Shown: piece after piece, positions 62,663 through 64,000 of the stretch
Numbering within the stretch: position 1 is the first letter of the stretch
Layout of the letters: each line of letters begins with the position of its first letter
From: Tricholomella constricta
Lineage: Eukaryota; Basidiomycota; Agaricomycetes; Agaricales; Lyophyllaceae
Length of the DNA: 64,000 nucleotides
Assembly (NCBI GenBank): GCA_013368375.1
Contig: JAACJP010000030.1
Span: 62,001-126,000 of the forward strand
Direction of reading: 5' to 3'
The notes under the pieces: model-generated
Told to the model about the DNA's origin: nothing
The model's input: only the letters and a program-made list of their open reading frames with translations
Databases searched by the model: none
Position numbers and translations under genes: made by a program

Positions 62663-63897
62663 TCCTCAGCGTCGGAGGTGCCCGCGTCGGCCGACGATGG
62701 AGTCTGGTCGGCGGGAACTGCGTCTTTGCGGGCTAGACGCTCCATGATGAGCGCCTCCAGCTCGTCGTCGAGCATGTGGCGCACGTCCCAGCGCAAGGGA
62801 CAGTCACGCGAGTAGTGACCCTTCTTCTTGCACCGGAAGCAGTGGTCGTCGGCAGGTGCGACCCGGTCGCGCATCCGATCGACATCCATCGGGACGCCCT
62901 GGGGGAGCGGCCTAGGGGCTGGTGCGATGGGAGCGCGAGGGGCGGGAGGGGCAGAAGCGGGAGTGGGAATGGGAGTGGGGGCAGTAGCGAACGCCCATCG
63001 TGCGGCTACGGCGGTGGTTGGGCGGCCATCCGGCGCCTTTGCCGGGACCATCCGACGGTGGAAGTCGTCCTCCGACCTCATGATGAAGTCTTGAGAACGG
63101 GCGATCCTCAGCCACTCCTCAATCTTCTCGTCGTGCGGGCGACCCGTGGTGATGCTTCCAAGTCGCCTCGAAAGCTTTGGGTCCATGCCCCGACGGAATT
63201 TGAGGACCAGGTGGCGCCCATCGGGGTAGCCTGCCTTGACCCACAGGGATCGGAACGAGTCGATGTACTCGTCGATCGACCGACCGTTCTGGAAGTACGC
63301 CGTCGACTCCAAGATGAGCGCGGCGTCAGCGACTTCGTCGAAGAGGAAGAACTCGCCGCGGAAGGTGTCTTCGAAGTCCTTCCAGGCAGGAAAGACGTCC
63401 TTGGCGGTTCCGAACTGGAACACCCGACTGACGAAGTCGGCGGCTCGTCCGTGCTGCATGTACGACAGCACCCATACGATTCGGGCGTGGTCGTCGGCGA
63501 AGCTTCCCCCGCACAAGGAGAAGTAGAGGTTGCAGGCGTTCCAGAACGCGCGACCGCCTGACCGGGCGCCGTCGTAAATGGGAGGGGGCGACGGTCGGAG
63601 GTGGTGCGATCCTGATTGCGGAGCGCCTGGCAGCAGAGGGGTCGTCGCAGGCGACGGAGGGATCGTCTCAGGCGGCGGAGGGGTCGTGTCTGCTTCGGGA
63701 GCAGCGGGGGTGGGATTGGGGGGTGTCCCCGACATGAGTTTTTCGAAAAGAGCGGAGAGGCGGTCCATAGAGGCCGAGTTGGATGTGTTGGAGGCGGAGA
63801 GAGCCGAAATCGTGGCTTCCATATTCGCCAACCGCTCCTCCGTCGTGAGGAAGGGAGAGAACGGTCGTTCGAGCGGCATGTCACCAAATTCGGACAT
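62653..63897 (-). CDS. element D Gag (414 aa)
   Basis: An ATG frame starting MSEFGDMPLERPFSP. A short helical N-terminus and a Pro/Thr-rich linker lead to the retrotransposon gag domain (GARSGGRAFWNACNLYF to EYIDSFRSLWVKAGY). One CCHC knuckle (CFRCKKKGHYSRDC, spacing 2-4-4) and a short acidic end (DAEEGF) follow. The slippery GGGTTTT encodes the last two residues. It forms the particle shell and binds the element RNA. Intact. Confidence 0.92.
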   Translation of the reverse strand: MSEFGDMPLERPFSPFLTTEERLANMEATISALSASNTSNSASMDRLSALFEKLMSGTPPNPTPAAPEADTTPPPPETIPPSPATTPLLPGAPQSGSHHLRPSPPPIYDGARSGGRAFWNACNLYFSLCGGSFADDHARIVWVLSYMQHGRAADFVSRVFQFGTAKDVFPAWKDFEDTFRGEFFLFDEVADAALILESTAYFQNGRSIDEYIDSFRSLWVKAGYPDGRHLVLKFRRGMDPKLSRRLGSITTGRPHDEKIEEWLRIARSQDFIMRSEDDFHRRMVPAKAPDGRPTTAVAARWAFATAPTPIPTPASAPPAPRAPIAPAPRPLPQGVPMDVDRMRDRVAPADDHCFRCKKKGHYSRDCPLRWDVRHMLDDELEALIMERLARKDAVPADQTPSSADAGTSDAEEGF

Positions 63898-64000
63898 CTC
63901 GAAACGGGACTGGGCGGGCGATCAGAGCGAGCGCGCGTTGGACGGTCGCGTGTAGCAGACGCGTGTTTCGGCGCGGAAGCTGGTCGGTCAGCTTCGTCGG
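63898..64000 (-). other. element D 5' leader
   Basis: Non-coding sequence upstream of gag, G/C-rich. The primer site and 5' LTR are beyond the window. Confidence 0.6.

Larger units (their letters stand above)
58148..64000 (-). mobile_element. element D: Ty3/gypsy chromodomain retrotransposon (3' LTR to gag; 5' end outside window)
   Basis: Minus-strand element inserted in the DIRS RT gene. Seen here: leader (63898-64000), gag, -1 frameshift signal, pol, polypurine tract overlapping the pol stop, 3' LTR. Both coding frames are intact. It has no antisense genes. The 5' LTR and the target duplication (expected near GTTAC in element sense) lie beyond the right edge. Confidence 0.92.

Overview
The window reads as nuclear DNA of a filamentous basidiomycete, most likely an Agaricomycete. 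Host genes are split by many short introns (about 50-80 bp, GT-AG plus one GC-AG), and the repeats are Ty3/gypsy LTR retrotransposons and a tyrosine-recombinase (DIRS-type) retroelement typical of such fungi. I saw no rRNA, tRNA or CRISPR array.

The left third (1-24 kb) is host sequence. In order it holds an SRPBCC-fold protein (-), a doubtful small spliced gene (-), an IQ/BAG-domain co-chaperone (+), the de novo purine enzyme FGAM synthase (-, uninterrupted, 1360 aa), a single-pass membrane protein with two beta-rich modules (+), an APH-family kinase-like protein (+), an 11-exon Lon protease ending in the peroxisomal signal SRL (-), and a large SNF2 ATPase with a RING finger between its helicase lobes (-). 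A 222-bp MITE-like sequence and a possible gene remnant lie before the repeats.

From 24.35 to 53.52 kb there is a three-level nest. Element A (about 10.5 kb, +, chromodomain gypsy, diverged LTRs, broken pol) was entered in its RT gene by element C (about 6.2 kb, +, identical 171-bp LTRs, 4-bp target duplication CCGC). Element C was then entered in its leader by element B (about 12.4 kb, -, identical 974-bp LTRs, 4-bp duplication CCGT). A DIRS-like element (about 55-58.1 kb, -) follows, cut by element D (58.15 kb to beyond the right edge, -, intact chromodomain gypsy).

Two patterns stand out. First, all four gypsy elements place pol in the -1 frame of gag. Each has a slippery heptamer of the X XXY YYZ type near the gag stop, followed 6-8 nt later by a perfect inverted repeat. 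Second, the two large elements A and B, whose pol genes are clearly different, each carry multi-exon genes on the strand opposite to gag-pol, between pol and the 3' LTR. In both, one exon opens with a Zn2Cys6-like cysteine cluster. In B this cargo is tandemly duplicated. Element A also appears to self-prime: the 13 nt after its 5' LTR are the exact complement of the predicted 5' end of its own transcript. It also encodes two retropepsin domains in tandem.
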